Shown one piece after another: positions 42,575 to 50,902 of a stretch of 64,000 bases of DNA. The notes below the pieces were generated by a model, which was given only the letters and a program-made list of their open reading frames with translations, did not search any database and was not told the DNA's origin. Position 1 is the stretch's first letter; every line of letters starts with the position of its first letter. A program made the position numbers and the translations under genes. This stretch comes from an uncultured Oscillospiraceae bacterium. Lineage in GTDB: Bacteria; Bacillota; Clostridia; Oscillospirales; Oscillospiraceae. The stretch is taken from NCBI GenBank assembly GCA_947627735.1, contig CANQXG010000006.1, positions 20,611-84,610 of the forward strand, read 5' to 3'.

Positions 42575-43485
42575 CGGAGAACATACGGCGGGTGGCGGCC
42601 CTGGGATATTTCGACGGCGTCCACCTGGGCCACCAGGCCCTGATGGAGCTGACCCGGCGGCGGGCGGAGGAATTGGGCGTCCGACCGGCGGTTATCACCT
42701 TCGACGACCACCCGGACCGGTTCGTCCGGGGCCAGGCCGCGCCCCTTCTCAGCGACAATGAAGGCCGCCGGGCGCTGATCCGGCGGGTGGGGGGCATCGA
42801 CGACGTGGTCATGCTCCACTTTGACGAGGATTTCATGCACACCCCCTGGGAGGACTTCATCCGCTCCGTGGTGGACGAGCTGGGGGCGGTGCATCTGGTG
42901 ATGGGCCGGGACTTCTGCTGCGGCTGGCGGGGCGAGGGCCGGGCAGAGCGCATCGCCGCCTGGGGCCGGGAGCACGGCGTGGGCTGCGACATCGTGGACC
43001 AGGTGCGCCTGGACGGCGTGGTGGTCAGCTCCACCCACATCCGCTCCCTGGTGGCCGCCGGGGACATGACGGGCGCCGCCCGGTTCCTGGGCCACCCCTA
43101 CTGCGTGCGCCACAGCGTGGAGCACGGCCATGCCCGTGGCCGCCGGATGGGCGTGCCCACCATCAATTTTCCCCTGCCGCCGGATGTGATCGCGCCCCGG
43201 TACGGCGTGTACGCCACCCGGGCCTGGCTGGAGGACGAGCGGTGCGTGGACGCGGTGACCAACGTGGGCGTGCGGCCCACCTTTGAGGGGGACGGCCAGG
43301 CCACGGTGGAGACCAATCTGCTGGACTTCGACGGCCAGCTCTACGGTCGGACCGTGCGCATCGATTTTGTGGACTTTCTCCGGCCGGAGGCCCGCTTCCC
43401 CGACCAGGCCTCCCTGGCCGGCCAGATACGCGCCGACATCGCCGCCGCCCGGCGGCGTCTGGCGGAGGAGGGTAGCGCGCCATGA
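42571..43485 (+). CDS. ribF: Bifunctional riboflavin kinase/FAD synthetase
   Basis: ALGYFDGVHLGHQALM, GRRMGVPTINFPLP. Confidence 0.96.
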   Translation: MTENIRRVAALGYFDGVHLGHQALMELTRRRAEELGVRPAVITFDDHPDRFVRGQAAPLLSDNEGRRALIRRVGGIDDVVMLHFDEDFMHTPWEDFIRSVVDELGAVHLVMGRDFCCGWRGEGRAERIAAWGREHGVGCDIVDQVRLDGVVVSSTHIRSLVAAGDMTGAARFLGHPYCVRHSVEHGHARGRRMGVPTINFPLPPDVIAPRYGVYATRAWLEDERCVDAVTNVGVRPTFEGDGQATVETNLLDFDGQLYGRTVRIDFVDFLRPEARFPDQASLAGQIRADIAAARRRLAEEGSAP

Positions 43486-43997
43486 GGATACTGGGCATCG
43501 ACCCCGGCATCGGCACGGTGGGCTTCGGGGTCATCGACGCGGTGAAGGGAAAGAACACCTACGTGGCCTGCGGGGCGGTCACCACGCCCCCCAACACCCA
43601 TCTCTCGCCCCGGCTGGACATGATCTACAACGACCTCAACGAGCTGATCGTCACCTTCGCCCCGGAGGCCATCGCCATCGAGGAGCTGTTCTTCTCCAAG
43701 AACATCACCACCGGCATCGCCGTGGCCCACGGGCGGGGCGTCATATTGCTGAGCGCCTACCGCAGCGGCGTGCCCGTGTTCGAGTACACCCCCATGCAGG
43801 TGAAGCAGGCGGTGGTGGGCTACGGCAATGCCAAGAAGAACCAGGTCATCTACATGGTCCAGCGGCTGCTGGCCATGAAAACGCCCCCCAAGCCGGACGA
43901 CGCGGCGGATGCCCTGGCCCTGGCCATATGCCACGCCAGGAGCATGACCAGCCGTCTGGGACAGGAAGGAGAGTCGGACGCATGTTCTACCATCTGA
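43482..43997 (+). CDS. ruvC: Holliday junction resolvase RuvC
   Basis: RILGIDPGIGTVGFGVI, DDAADALALAICH. Confidence 0.96.
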   Translation: MRILGIDPGIGTVGFGVIDAVKGKNTYVACGAVTTPPNTHLSPRLDMIYNDLNELIVTFAPEAIAIEELFFSKNITTGIAVAHGRGVILLSAYRSGVPVFEYTPMQVKQAVVGYGNAKKNQVIYMVQRLLAMKTPPKPDDAADALALAICHARSMTSRLGQEGESDACSTI

Positions 43998-44593
43998 GCG
44001 GCACCATCACCGATATGGAACCCGGCCTGGCCGTGATCGACTGCGGCGGCGTGGGCTTCGCGGTCAATACCAGCGCCTACACCGTCGGCCAGCTGCACCG
44101 GGGGGAGAGGGCGAAGCTGTATATCTCCGAGCAGGTCCGGGAGGACGCCTTCGACCTGTACGGCTTTGCCACCCAGGGGGAGAAGCGGTGCTTCGACATG
44201 CTGATCTCCGTTTCCGGCGTGGGACCGAAGGCGGCGCTGTCCATCCTGTCCGCCGGCTCGCCGGAGAAGGTGTGTATGGCCGTGATGAGCGACGACGAGC
44301 GCGCCCTCATCGCCGCCCAGGGGGTGGGAAAGCGCCTGGCCCAGCGGATCATCCTGGAGCTGAAGGACAAGATCCAGAAGCAGACCGAGGGCATGGCCCT
44401 GCCGGAGGTGGGCGGCGCAGCCGTCCAGAGCACGGCGGAGGCGGGAAAGCTGGCGGACGTGGTCAGCGCCCTCACCGCCCTGGGCTATACCCGGGCGGAG
44501 TGCACCGCCGCCCTGAAGGGTCTGGAGCTGGAGGACATGACGCTGGAAAACGCCATCCGCGCCGCCCTGCGCAACATCTCCAGCCGCGCCTGA
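43982..44593 (+). CDS. ruvA: Holliday junction DNA helicase RuvA
   Basis: MFYHLSGTITDMEPGLAVIDCGGVGF; VSGVGPKAAL, GVGKRLAQRII. Confidence 0.96.
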   Translation: MFYHLSGTITDMEPGLAVIDCGGVGFAVNTSAYTVGQLHRGERAKLYISEQVREDAFDLYGFATQGEKRCFDMLISVSGVGPKAALSILSAGSPEKVCMAVMSDDERALIAAQGVGKRLAQRIILELKDKIQKQTEGMALPEVGGAAVQSTAEAGKLADVVSALTALGYTRAECTAALKGLELEDMTLENAIRAALRNISSRA

Positions 44594-44627
44594 TAAGCGC
44601 CATCTGACGAGAGGGGAGTGACGAGCC

Positions 44628-45671
44628 ATGAGCATAAACTTTTCCGACGAGGGACCTGAACAGGTCCTGACCACCGCCGCCTTCCGGCCTGAGGACGCCA
44701 CCGAGGCGTCCCTGCGGCCCAAGCGCCTGGAGGACTATACCGGCCAGGAGAAGGCCAAGGACAACCTGGCTGTGTTCATCCAGGCGGCCAAGCTGCGCAA
44801 CGAGCCGCTGGACCACGTGCTGCTCCACGGCCCCCCGGGCTTGGGCAAGACCACCCTGGCCGGCGTCATCGCCAACGAGATGGGCGTGAACATGCGCATC
44901 ACCTCCGGCCCCGCCATCGAAAAGCCCGGGGACCTGGTGGCGCTGCTGACCAATCTGCAGGAAAACGACATCCTCTTTCTCGACGAGATCCACCGGCTGA
45001 ACCGGTCGGTGGAGGAGATCCTCTACCCGGCCATGGAGGACTTTGCCATCGACATCATCCTGGGCAAGGGTCCCTCCGCCAACTCCATCCGGCTGGACCT
45101 GCCTCACTTCACCCTCATCGGGGCCACCACCCGCTCAGGGCAGCTGTCCGCGCCTCTGCGGGACCGGTTCGGCGTGGTGCTGCGTCTGGAGCTGTACTCC
45201 GTGGAGGACCTGCGCCGGATCGTGGAGCGCAGCGCCGGCATCCTGGGCGTAGAGGTCGAGCCTGACGGCGCCATAGAGATCGCCTCCCGCAGCCGGGGCA
45301 CGCCCCGTATCGCCAACCGGATGCTCAGGCGGGTGCGGGACTTCGCCCAGGTGAGGGGAGAGGGGGTCATCACCCGCTCCATCGCCAATGAGGCGCTGCT
45401 GAGCCTGGAGGTGGACCAGGCGGGCCTGGACAGCGTGGACCGGCGGATGCTGCGCAGCATCATAGAGCTGTACAACGGCGGGCCGGTGGGCCTGGAGGCC
45501 CTGGCCGCCACCATCAACGAGGAGGCTGTCACCCTGGAGGACGTTTATGAACCCTATCTGCTGCAGCAGGGATATCTGACCCGGACCATGCGGGGCCGGT
45601 GCGTCACCCAGAAAGCCTATGAGCACCTGGGCATCGCCTATTTGGGCCAGCAGCGGATGGACATGAACTGA
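44628..45671 (+). CDS. ruvB: Holliday junction DNA helicase RuvB
   Basis: [54 protein letters not shown]. Confidence 0.98.
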   Translation: MSINFSDEGPEQVLTTAAFRPEDATEASLRPKRLEDYTGQEKAKDNLAVFIQAAKLRNEPLDHVLLHGPPGLGKTTLAGVIANEMGVNMRITSGPAIEKPGDLVALLTNLQENDILFLDEIHRLNRSVEEILYPAMEDFAIDIILGKGPSANSIRLDLPHFTLIGATTRSGQLSAPLRDRFGVVLRLELYSVEDLRRIVERSAGILGVEVEPDGAIEIASRSRGTPRIANRMLRRVRDFAQVRGEGVITRSIANEALLSLEVDQAGLDSVDRRMLRSIIELYNGGPVGLEALAATINEEAVTLEDVYEPYLLQQGYLTRTMRGRCVTQKAYEHLGIAYLGQQRMDMN

Positions 45672-45751
45672 ATATCCGGCGAAATTTGCATAAAAAGCTC
45701 GTTATCTGTCAATTTTTCCCTGAAATTCGCAACAAAATTTGTAAAAAATGC

Positions 45752-45779
45752 TTGACTTCTCGTTGGAACGAGCTATAAT
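45752..45779 (+). promoter_or_regulatory. Promoter of sigma factor gene, with palindromic spacer
   Basis: TTGACT (45752-45757), 16-bp spacer containing CTCGTT-GG-AACGAG, TATAAT (45774-45779). Confidence 0.65.
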
Positions 45780-45784
45780 TACTG

Positions 45785-46399
45785 GTGTGTTATTATAATT
45801 ATACAACCGAAACGGATGAACAGCTGCAATCTCTTGCCAGGGCCCAGGCGCCCGGCGCGGAAGAGGCCCTGGCGGAGAGATATGTGCGCATCGTGCGTAT
45901 GTGCGCCCGACCGTATTTCCTCATCGGCGGGGACAGCGAGGACCTGATCCAGGAAGGGATGCTGGGCCTGCTGTCCGCCATACGGGAGTTTGATCCGGCG
46001 AAGGGCGCAGCCTTCAAGACCTATGCCCAGGCGTGTATCCTCAACCGTATCCGATCCGCTGTCCGCAGCGACCAGCGTTTGAAAAACGCCCCGCTGAACG
46101 ACGGCGTGTCCCTTGATGAAGTCCTCTCAGATGAATCCCAGTCCCTAGGCGGCAACTTTTATGCACGCAGTCCCGAGGAGCAGGTTCTAGCCAGAGAGAC
46201 CGACAAAGAATTTATTTCCGCCTATTCACGGTGCTTGTCAAAATTGGAAGCCCAGATCCTCCGCCTGTATCTGGACGGTCTTTCCTACGGAGAGATCGCC
46301 GAGGCCGCAGGCAGGGATGCCAAGGCTGTGGACAACGCCGTGCAGCGCATTCGGCGCAAACTGGCGAAACTGCCCTTCGGCGAAAACAGCGTTAGCTGA
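45785..46399 (+). CDS. Sigma-70 family RNA polymerase sigma factor (SigH-like)
   Basis: GGDSEDLIQEGMLGLLSAIREFDPAKGAAFKTYA; region 4 LDGLSYGEIAEAAGRDAKAVDNAVQRIRRKL; GTG start. Confidence 0.85.
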   Translation: MCYYNYTTETDEQLQSLARAQAPGAEEALAERYVRIVRMCARPYFLIGGDSEDLIQEGMLGLLSAIREFDPAKGAAFKTYAQACILNRIRSAVRSDQRLKNAPLNDGVSLDEVLSDESQSLGGNFYARSPEEQVLARETDKEFISAYSRCLSKLEAQILRLYLDGLSYGEIAEAAGRDAKAVDNAVQRIRRKLAKLPFGENSVS

Positions 46400-46450
46400 T
46401 CGCAATAAAAAATGCCCGTATGGGAAAACTTTCTAAAGAGAGGAACCAAA

Positions 46451-46732
46451 ATGTACGAAGACAAGACCCTTGTATGCAAGGAATGCGGACAGCAGTTCGT
46501 GTTCACCGCCGGTGAGCAGGAGTTTTATGCGGAGCGCGGCTTCCAGAATGAGCCTCAGCGCTGCAAGGCCTGCCGCGACGCCCGCAAGGCCGCTGCCCGC
46601 GGTCCCCGGGAGTTCTTCACCGCTGTCTGCGCCAACTGCGGCGGCGAGGCCCGCGTTCCCTTTGAGCCGAAGAGCGACCGTCCTGTGTATTGCAGCGAGT
46701 GCTTTGCCAAGATGCGCGCCGGCGAGCTGTGA
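46451..46732 (+). CDS. Zinc-ribbon domain protein
   Basis: Paired CxxC motifs: CKECGQQF...CKAC...CANCGG...CSECF. Confidence 0.85.
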   Translation: MYEDKTLVCKECGQQFVFTAGEQEFYAERGFQNEPQRCKACRDARKAAARGPREFFTAVCANCGGEARVPFEPKSDRPVYCSECFAKMRAGEL

Positions 46733-46745
46733 TCCATACACGGAA

Positions 46746-46780
46746 AAAATAGGGGGAGCCAAAGGGCTTCCTCTATTTTT
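46746..46780. terminator. Intrinsic terminator after zinc-ribbon gene
   Basis: aaaaatagggggagcc-aaag-ggcttcctctattttt. Confidence 0.7.
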
Positions 46781-46783
46781 ATG

Positions 46784-46812
46784 TTGAAATCCCCGCTTTT
46801 GGGGGATATAAT
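46784..46812 (+). promoter_or_regulatory. Promoter of DUF1858 gene, with palindromic spacer
   Basis: TTGAAA (46784-46789), 17-bp spacer, TATAAT (46807-46812); spacer tcccc-gctttt-gggga. Confidence 0.65.
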
Positions 46813-46845
46813 AGCACTCAGAAAAATTCTTTCGGAGGAACTGAA

Positions 46846-47052
46846 ATGTACCAGATCACTAAAGACACCATCGTCGCCGAGATCATGATGAACGCCCCTG
46901 TGACCCAGCCCCTGTTCCTGGAGATCGGGATGCACTGCCTGGGCTGCGCCCTTGCCACCGGCGAGAGCGTGGAGCAGGCCTGCATGGTCCACGGCGTGGA
47001 GGTGGAACCCTTCGTCAAGAAGGTGAACGAGTACATCGCCGCCAACGCCTGA
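46846..47052 (+). CDS. DUF1858 domain protein
   Basis: 68 aa; MYQITKDTIVAEIMMNAPVTQPLFLEIGMHCLGCALATGE. Confidence 0.85.
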   Translation: MYQITKDTIVAEIMMNAPVTQPLFLEIGMHCLGCALATGESVEQACMVHGVEVEPFVKKVNEYIAANA

Positions 47053-47057
47053 CGAAC

Positions 47058-47089
47058 GCGGCGGCGGGGTGACCCGCCGCCTTTTTTTA
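47058..47089 (+). terminator. Intrinsic terminator
   Basis: ggcggcggg-gtga-cccgccgcc followed by seven T. Confidence 0.85.
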
Positions 47090-47094
47090 TCGCT

Positions 47095-47751
47095 ATGGTA
47101 CATCTTTCGCCCCGCCTGGCGGCTGTGGCGGCGCTTGTCGCCCCCGGCGCACGGGCGGTGGACGTGGGCACCGATCACGGCATGATCCCCGTCTGGCTCG
47201 TCCAGGCGGGGATATGTGAGCATGTGCTGGCCACGGACATCCGCCCCGGGCCGCTGGCCGCGGCGGCGGAGCTGATCGCCAGGACCGGAACCGGCGGGCA
47301 CATCGACACCATGCTCACCGACGGCCTGCAGGGCGTGGAGCCGGGGCTATGGGACACGGTGATCATCGCCGGCATGGGGGGCGAGACCATCGCCGCCATC
47401 CTGGCCGGGGCGCCCTGGACCCGGGAGGCCCGGCTCATCCTGGAGCCACAGAGCAAGCGGGCGCACCTGCGCCGATTCCTGTGCGCATCGGGCTACCGGA
47501 TCGGCACGGAGCGTCTGACGGAGGACGCCGGGCGCATCTATCCCGTGCTCACCGCCACCGGCGGGGAGCCGGATACATACACCCCGGCGGAGCTGTGCCT
47601 GGGAAAGTGGGAGGCCATCGGCGGCGACCCGCTGCTGGCACCCTACATGGACCGGCTCATGGCCCGGACGGAGAAGGCCGCGCCCTATGACGGGGAGGCG
47701 GCGGCGCTACTGGAGGAACTGCGGAATCTGAGAGGGAGGCTGGACACATGA
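47095..47751 (+). CDS. trmK: tRNA (adenine(22)-N(1))-methyltransferase family
   Basis: LSPRLAAVAALVAPGARAVDVGTDHGMIPVWLV; IIAGMGGETIAAIL. Confidence 0.88.
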   Translation: MVHLSPRLAAVAALVAPGARAVDVGTDHGMIPVWLVQAGICEHVLATDIRPGPLAAAAELIARTGTGGHIDTMLTDGLQGVEPGLWDTVIIAGMGGETIAAILAGAPWTREARLILEPQSKRAHLRRFLCASGYRIGTERLTEDAGRIYPVLTATGGEPDTYTPAELCLGKWEAIGGDPLLAPYMDRLMARTEKAAPYDGEAAALLEELRNLRGRLDT

Positions 47752-48515
47752 CCACCGTGGGGGATATATTCGATCTGCTGAATGAGAAGGCGCCGGTGGA
47801 GAGCCGGATGTCCTTCGATAACGTGGGGCTGCTGGTGGGCCGGCGAACCGCCGCCGTGAGCCGCGTGCTGACGGCGCTGGACATCACCGACGAGGTAATC
47901 GGCGAGGCGGCGTCGCGGGGCTGTGAGATCATCGTCAGCCACCACCCGCTGTTTTTCGAGCTGAAGGCCGTCTCCGACGGCAGCTGGGAGGGGGAGATGG
48001 CCCTGTCCCTGGCGGAGAAGGGCATCGCCGCGGTTTGCATGCACACCAACCTGGACGCGGCGTCCGGCGGCGTCAACGACGCGCTGATGGCCGCGCTAGG
48101 GGGTACAGTGCGCGCCGTGCTGGAGCCGGAGAGCGGCATCGGCCGGGTGGGCACGCTGGCCGCGCCCATGGAGATGGACGCGTTTTTGCCCCTGGTGAAG
48201 GGCGTCCTGCATGCCAACGGCCTGCGCTATCACGACGCCGGCAGGCCGGTGGAGCACCTGGCGGTGTGCGGCGGCTCCGGCGGCGGGGAGATGGCCCTGG
48301 CAGCTGCGGCGGGGTGCGACACCTATGTGACGGCGGACGTGAAATACCACCAGTTCCTGCAGGCAAAGCACCTGGGACTGAACCTCGTGGACGCGGGCCA
48401 TTTCAACACGGAGAACGTTGTGGTGCCGGTGCTGGCTCAGTGGCTCCGGGAGGCGTTCCCGGTCCTGGAGGTGCTCATCAGCCAGGTCCACGGCCAGACG
48501 GAGCGGTATTTCTGA
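47748..48515 (+). CDS. Nif3-like dinuclear metal center hexameric protein
   Basis: SFDNVGLLVGRR, HHPLFFELK, DAGHFNTENVV. Confidence 0.92.
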   Translation: MTTVGDIFDLLNEKAPVESRMSFDNVGLLVGRRTAAVSRVLTALDITDEVIGEAASRGCEIIVSHHPLFFELKAVSDGSWEGEMALSLAEKGIAAVCMHTNLDAASGGVNDALMAALGGTVRAVLEPESGIGRVGTLAAPMEMDAFLPLVKGVLHANGLRYHDAGRPVEHLAVCGGSGGGEMALAAAAGCDTYVTADVKYHQFLQAKHLGLNLVDAGHFNTENVVVPVLAQWLREAFPVLEVLISQVHGQTERYF

Positions 48516-48540
48516 GAATAAAAACTTTGTCATAACGAAA

Positions 48541-48580
48541 CCCTCCGGGGCGTATGTTTTAGCAAACATGCCTTGGAGGG
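48541..48580 (+). promoter_or_regulatory. Hairpin overlapping spoIVA Shine-Dalgarno
   Basis: CCCTCC (48541-48546) complementary to GGAGGG (48575-48580); inner gcgtatgttt / aaacatgc pairing. Confidence 0.6.
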
Positions 48581-48586
48581 ATTTTT

Positions 48587-50059
48587 GTGGACAGCATCTA
48601 TGAAGATATTGCCCGCAGGACGGACGGGGACATCTATCTGGGCGTCGTCGGACCGGTGCGGACGGGGAAATCGACCTTCATCAAGCGTTTCATGCAGACG
48701 CTGGTCATCCCCAACATTGAAAACGTATATAAGAAAGAGCGCGCCCGGGACGAACTGCCCCAGTCCGGCTCCGGTCGGACCATCATGACGGCGGAGCCGA
48801 AATTCGTGCCCGAGGAGGCGGTGGAGCTGTCCCTGGGCGGCCAGACGGCGGCCCGGATGCGGCTGATCGACTGCGTGGGGTACATGGTCCCCGGGGCGGA
48901 GGGCCTGTATGAGGACGGCGCGGAGCGGATGGTCACCACGCCCTGGTACGACCATGAGATCCCCATGACCCAGGCGGCGGAGGAGGGGACCCGGAAGGTG
49001 ATCGCCGAGCACTCCACCATCGGCCTGGTGATCACCGCCGACGGCTCGTTCGGGGAGATCCCCCGGGAGAATTACCTGGCGGCGGAGGAGCGGGTCATAC
49101 GGGAGCTGCAGGAGATCGGAAAGCCCTTCGCCGTGCTGGTGAACAGCGCAAGCCCCGACCAGCCCGCCGCGCTGGACCTGGCCGAGCAGCTCTCCCAGCA
49201 GTACCGGGTGCCCTGCATGGCGGTGAACTGCCAGGAGATGACCGACGAGGACATCCACGCCGTGATGGAGGCGGTGCTGTTCCAGTTTCCCCTGCAGGAG
49301 CTGAGCTTCTGGCTGCCGGCCTGGGCGGAGGCGCTGCCGGAGGACAGCGAGCTGAAAAAGACGCTGTACGCCATGGTGATGGGTGCCGGCGAGACCATGG
49401 ACGCGCTGACGGACGCCTACCGGTGCGTGGAGCAGCTGGGCGGCAGCGAGCTGATAAGCGCCGCCAGGATCAGCGCCGTGCAGCCCGGGGCGGGCACGGC
49501 CTCCGCCGTCATCGAGCTGGAGCCGGGGCTGTATTACAAGACCATCAGCGAGCAGTCCGGCTTCGACATCGCCGACGACGGGGATCTGATGGAGCTGCTT
49601 AGGAGCCTGAAGCGGGTGAAGGGGGAGTACGACCACGTCCACCAGGCCCTGGAGCAGGCCCGGGAGACGGGCTACGGCATCATCATGCCCGGCCCGGAGG
49701 AGATGGAGCTGGAGGAGCCGAAGATCGTCAGCCGGGCGGGCCGGTACAGCGTGCGCCTGAAGGCCAGCGCCCCCGCCATCCACCTGTTCCGTACCCAGGT
49801 GGAAACGGAGGTGTCCCCAGCCGTGGGCGGGGAGAAGGCCTCGGAGCAGATCGTCAGCTTCCTTCTGCAGGGCTTCGACGGGGACATGAACCGGCTGTGG
49901 GAGTCCAATATCTTCGGAAAATCCCTGTACGACATCGCCGAGGAGGGCCTCACCGCCAAGCTGCAGCGCATGCCGCCCAACATCCGCAACCGCCTGCGGG
50001 GCACCATCCAGCGGCTGGTGAACGACGGCGGATACAGCCTGATCTGCCTTATCATATAA
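48587..50059 (+). CDS. spoIVA: Stage IV sporulation protein A
   Basis: DIARRTDGDIYLGVVGPVRTGKSTFIKRFM; 490 aa; GTG start. Confidence 0.97.
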   Translation: MDSIYEDIARRTDGDIYLGVVGPVRTGKSTFIKRFMQTLVIPNIENVYKKERARDELPQSGSGRTIMTAEPKFVPEEAVELSLGGQTAARMRLIDCVGYMVPGAEGLYEDGAERMVTTPWYDHEIPMTQAAEEGTRKVIAEHSTIGLVITADGSFGEIPRENYLAAEERVIRELQEIGKPFAVLVNSASPDQPAALDLAEQLSQQYRVPCMAVNCQEMTDEDIHAVMEAVLFQFPLQELSFWLPAWAEALPEDSELKKTLYAMVMGAGETMDALTDAYRCVEQLGGSELISAARISAVQPGAGTASAVIELEPGLYYKTISEQSGFDIADDGDLMELLRSLKRVKGEYDHVHQALEQARETGYGIIMPGPEEMELEEPKIVSRAGRYSVRLKASAPAIHLFRTQVETEVSPAVGGEKASEQIVSFLLQGFDGDMNRLWESNIFGKSLYDIAEEGLTAKLQRMPPNIRNRLRGTIQRLVNDGGYSLICLII

Positions 50060-50097
50060 GGGAATGACCACAAAACCGTTGCGCCTTCAGCCCGATC

Positions 50098-50136
50098 GGG
50101 GGTATAATGGCCTCAGGCCGTTATACCCCCATTTTT
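50098..50136 (+). terminator. Intrinsic terminator after spoIVA
   Basis: gggggtataatggcc-tca-ggccgttataccccc followed by attttt. Confidence 0.75.
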
Positions 50137-50203
50137 CGCCCCATGCCGCCGGGAATAGATGTCCCCGGCCCGTCATAAGCTGAAGCGAGGTGGGGGTGGA
50201 ACG

Positions 50204-50902
50204 ATGCGTTTTATCAAGTGGTGGTTCCCGCTGGCGGCTGCGGCGCTGCTGGCGGCGGCAGTGCTCGTCCATGGCCGGTATGCCGCCGTGCAGACGGACG
50301 CGGCGCCGCCGCCGGTGCTGCTGATCGACCCGGGCCACGGCGGCGCGGACGGGGGCGCCGTGGCGGCGGACGGCACGCGGGAGAGCGACATCAACCTGGA
50401 CATCGCCCTGCGGCTGCAGGCATTGTGCCGGTTCTGGGGCGTGGACGCGGTGATGACCCGCACCGGGGACGACATCGACTATCCCGCCGGGGCGGACACC
50501 ATCGCGGCGAAAAAGGTGGCCGATCAGCACGCCCGCCTGGCCCTGATCAACGGCACGCCCGGAGCGGTGCTGCTGAGCATCCACCAGAACAAATATCCCG
50601 CCTCAGCGCCCCACGGCATCCAGGTGTTCTACGGCCCCCAGGCCGGCTCCCAGGACCTGGCCCGGCTGACCCAGGCGGCGCTGACGGAGCAGCTCTGTCC
50701 CGACAACCGGCGGGTGGCCGCCCCTGCGGAGGGCAGCATCTATCTGATGAAAAACGCCCGGTGTCCCGCCGTGCTGGCGGAGTGCGGGTTTCTGTCCAAT
50801 CCCGGCGACCTGGCCGCGCTCCAGACCGGAGGATACCGGCTGAAGCTGGCGGCGGTGCTGCTGGCCGGGTATATGCAATACATAAGAGGTGTGGACCCAT
50901 GA
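50204..50902 (+). CDS. cwlD: N-acetylmuramoyl-L-alanine amidase, CwlD-like
   Basis: LLIDPGHGGADGGA, LLSIHQNKYP, LAECGFLSNPGD. Confidence 0.88.
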   Translation: MRFIKWWFPLAAAALLAAAVLVHGRYAAVQTDAAPPPVLLIDPGHGGADGGAVAADGTRESDINLDIALRLQALCRFWGVDAVMTRTGDDIDYPAGADTIAAKKVADQHARLALINGTPGAVLLSIHQNKYPASAPHGIQVFYGPQAGSQDLARLTQAALTEQLCPDNRRVAAPAEGSIYLMKNARCPAVLAECGFLSNPGDLAALQTGGYRLKLAAVLLAGYMQYIRGVDP

